A stretch of DNA of 6,028 nt from positions 1-6,028 of the forward strand of contig JAJFJX010000099.1 of assembly GCA_021773655.1 (NCBI GenBank), written 5' to 3'. The notes beneath the pieces are model-generated. The model saw only the letters and a program-made list of their open reading frames with translations, ran no database searches and was not told the DNA's origin. The position numbers and the translations under genes are program-made. The DNA is from Panacagrimonas sp. Lineage in GTDB: Bacteria; Pseudomonadota; Gammaproteobacteria; Nevskiales; Nevskiaceae. Positions 4,728-6,028 of the stretch are shown here, in pieces (the stretch's first letter is position 1; the number at the start of each line of letters is the position of its first letter).

Positions 4728-6028
4728 ATGGCCAAGCCGTTGAAAATCGCTCTCGTCGCTATCGGCGCCCTGATTGTGCTGGTGTTCGGCGCCGTGCTCC
4801 TCGCCGCAACCTTCTTCGACCCCAACGACTACCGCGACCGGATCACCGCCCAGGTCAAGAAACAGACCGGACGCGACCTGGGCCTGGGCAACATCGAGCT
4901 CAGCGTGTTCCCGTGGCTGCGCGTTCGCGTGCAGGACGTGAGCTTCAGCAATGCCGAGGGATTCGGCGAGGTGCCGATGGCGCGGGCCAAGGAAGCCTCG
5001 GTCGGCGTGCAGGTCCTGCCCCTGCTGCTGCACCGGCAGGTGCAGGTGAACACGGTGACCCTGGACGGGCTGCGCCTGAGCCTGGCCAAAAACGCCGACG
5101 GCAGGACCAACTGGGACGACCTGGTGCCCTCGGGCGAAGAACAGACCGAACCGGCGCCCGAAGACGAAGGTGGCATGCCGGATATCGAGAGCATCGACAT
5201 CGCCGGCGTGACGCTGCGCGACGCCGCCATCGACTATCGCGACGCCAGCAGCGGGCAGGCCTACCGCCTGGAAAAGCTGAACCTGGAGACCGGCACCCTG
5301 CGCCCGGGCGAGCCGACGGATGTCGAGGCCTCGCTGTCCGCCTTCGACGAAACCCGGAAACTGTCGGCCGACCTGGTGTTCTCGTCCACCGTGCTGGCCG
5401 ACCTGGTCGGTCAGCAGGCCAGCCTCGACAACCTCGAGCTTGAGCTCACCACCCGGGGTGAGGGTCTGGAAGCAAAGCTGGGACTGATCGCAAAGGTGGC
5501 TGCGGACCTGCAGACCCAGGTGGTCAACGTGCAGGGCCTGAAGCTGGACTTCAAGGGCGCAATGGACGACATGAGCGCCGAGGGCGTACTGGTTGGCGAG
5601 GTGCTCGCCGACCTCGCCAACCAGACCGTCAACGTCGACGGGCTCAAACTGGATTTCAAGGGCGCCATGCCCGACCTCAGCGCGCAGGGCGCGCTGGCGG
5701 CCCAGGTGCGTGCCGCCCTCGGCACGCAGCAGTTCCAGATTTCGGGCCTGTCGCTGAATGCCGACGCCGCCGGAGCGGCCATCCCTGGCGGCAAGCAGAG
5801 CCTGAAACTCGGGGGACAGGCCGTGTTCGACGCCGCCCAGGGCACGCTGGCCTTTACCGACGGCAGGATCAGCGCTGCCGGTGTGGACATCACCACCTCG
5901 ATCCGGGGCGAGGGCCTGATGGGCGACAGCCCGCGTCTGTCCGGCCCGATCCGGATCGCGCCGTTCAACCCCCGCCAGCTGCTCAAGACCCTGGGCCAGG
6001 CCGACATTCCCACCACCGACGGCACGGT
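4728..6028 (+). CDS. AsmA-family protein (3' end outside window)
   Basis: The frame is open from ATG 4728 to the right edge, 433 complete codons. Residues 1-6 are positive and 7-28 are hydrophobic, forming an N-terminal inner-membrane anchor. The next part, FFDPNDYRDRITAQVKKQTGRDLGLGNIELSVFPWLRVRVQDVSFSN (29-75), is the characteristic AsmA N-terminal segment. GRTNWDDL (125-132) is another family hallmark. The rest would be periplasmic and beta-rich, with four related units of about 35 residues (from 232 on). AsmA-like proteins are thought to form long hydrophobic beta grooves that bridge the inner and outer membranes and move phospholipids. The family is usually 600 residues or more, so a large part lies beyond the window. 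AGGGA sits 10 bp before the ATG. Which AsmA paralogue this is cannot be decided, so I give no symbol. The 61-bp gap and a promoter-like sequence suggest separate transcription. Confidence 0.92.
   Translation, partial: MAKPLKIALVAIGALIVLVFGAVLLAATFFDPNDYRDRITAQVKKQTGRDLGLGNIELSVFPWLRVRVQDVSFSNAEGFGEVPMARAKEASVGVQVLPLLLHRQVQVNTVTLDGLRLSLAKNADGRTNWDDLVPSGEEQTEPAPEDEGGMPDIESIDIAGVTLRDAAIDYRDASSGQAYRLEKLNLETGTLRPGEPTDVEASLSAFDETRKLSADLVFSSTVLADLVGQQASLDNLELELTTRGEGLEAKLGLIAKVAADLQTQVVNVQGLKLDFKGAMDDMSAEGVLVGEVLADLANQTVNVDGLKLDFKGAMPDLSAQGALAAQVRAALGTQQFQISGLSLNADAAGAAIPGGKQSLKLGGQAVFDAAQGTLAFTDGRISAAGVDITTSIRGEGLMGDSPRLSGPIRIAPFNPRQLLKTLGQADIPTTDGT
5421..5735 (+). repeat. Three 105-bp (35-residue) tandem coding repeats in the AsmA-family gene
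   Basis: Units span 5421-5525, 5526-5630 and 5631-5735, exactly 105 bp each and in frame; a more degenerate fourth follows. The second and third begin NVQGLKLDFKGAM and NVDGLKLDFKGAM and then diverge; the first begins SLDNLELELTTRG. Each seems to supply a pair of beta strands plus a short helix-like stretch (ADLxxQ). In the most similar stretch most base changes are synonymous, pointing to an old duplication kept under selection rather than a recent copy. Confidence 0.75.

Noticed and set aside
4676..5443. 255-codon rightward frame overlapping the start of the AsmA-family gene
   Set aside because: It is a shadow frame rich in Arg, Pro and Gly; the true frame shows a membrane anchor and AsmA hallmarks.
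5411..6025. 204-codon leftward frame opposite the AsmA-family gene
   Set aside because: It is antisense to a clear AsmA reading frame and has a Ser/Ala/Pro-rich composition with no motifs.
1..6028. CRISPR array, insertion sequence, attachment-site duplication or phage genes
   Set aside because: No regularly spaced repeats with unique spacers, no transposase or integrase motifs, and no second copy of the tRNA 3' end were seen.

Overview
The window looks like chromosomal DNA of a GC-rich proteobacterium, most likely a gammaproteobacterium. By eye the GC content is about two thirds, and third codon positions are strongly G/C. The tRNA-Leu encodes its own 3' CCA, and an AsmA-type envelope protein and a DUF938-type methyltransferase fit that group. 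No mobile element, CRISPR array or prophage gene is visible, so this reads as ordinary core or near-core genome.

Layout, left to right. The 5' part of a protein-kinase-like gene is read leftwards and runs off the left edge (372 to 1). A rightward tRNA-Leu(CAA) gene (556-643) follows, with a perfect TATAAT box upstream. A leftward pair comes next: a 98-codon small exported protein of unknown function (1567-1271) and a DUF938 SAM-dependent methyltransferase (1248-634). The methyltransferase stop codon lies inside the acceptor stem of the tRNA gene. A 147-bp divergent intergenic region with a good leftward promoter separates this pair from a rightward series.

The rightward series is tightly packed: a zinc-ribbon Nudix hydrolase (1715-2323), an SRPBCC-fold protein (2333-2800), a probable small Ala-rich protein (2802-3068), and a two-TM sensor protein with a periplasmic Cache-like region and a cytoplasmic GAF-like domain but no output domain (3065-4666). 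The last two overlap by ATGA, which suggests translational coupling. A promoter-like sequence and a 61-bp gap precede the final gene, an AsmA-family protein (4728 onwards) that runs off the right edge and carries 35-residue tandem repeats.

Functionally this is a mixture: tRNA supply, small-molecule chemistry (methyltransferase, Nudix, SRPBCC), a membrane sensor, and an envelope lipid-transport protein. I did not find a clear new system. The items most worth a second look are the sensor with no output domain coupled to an unrecognised small protein, the convergent tRNA/methyltransferase overlap, and the unrecognised exported protein.
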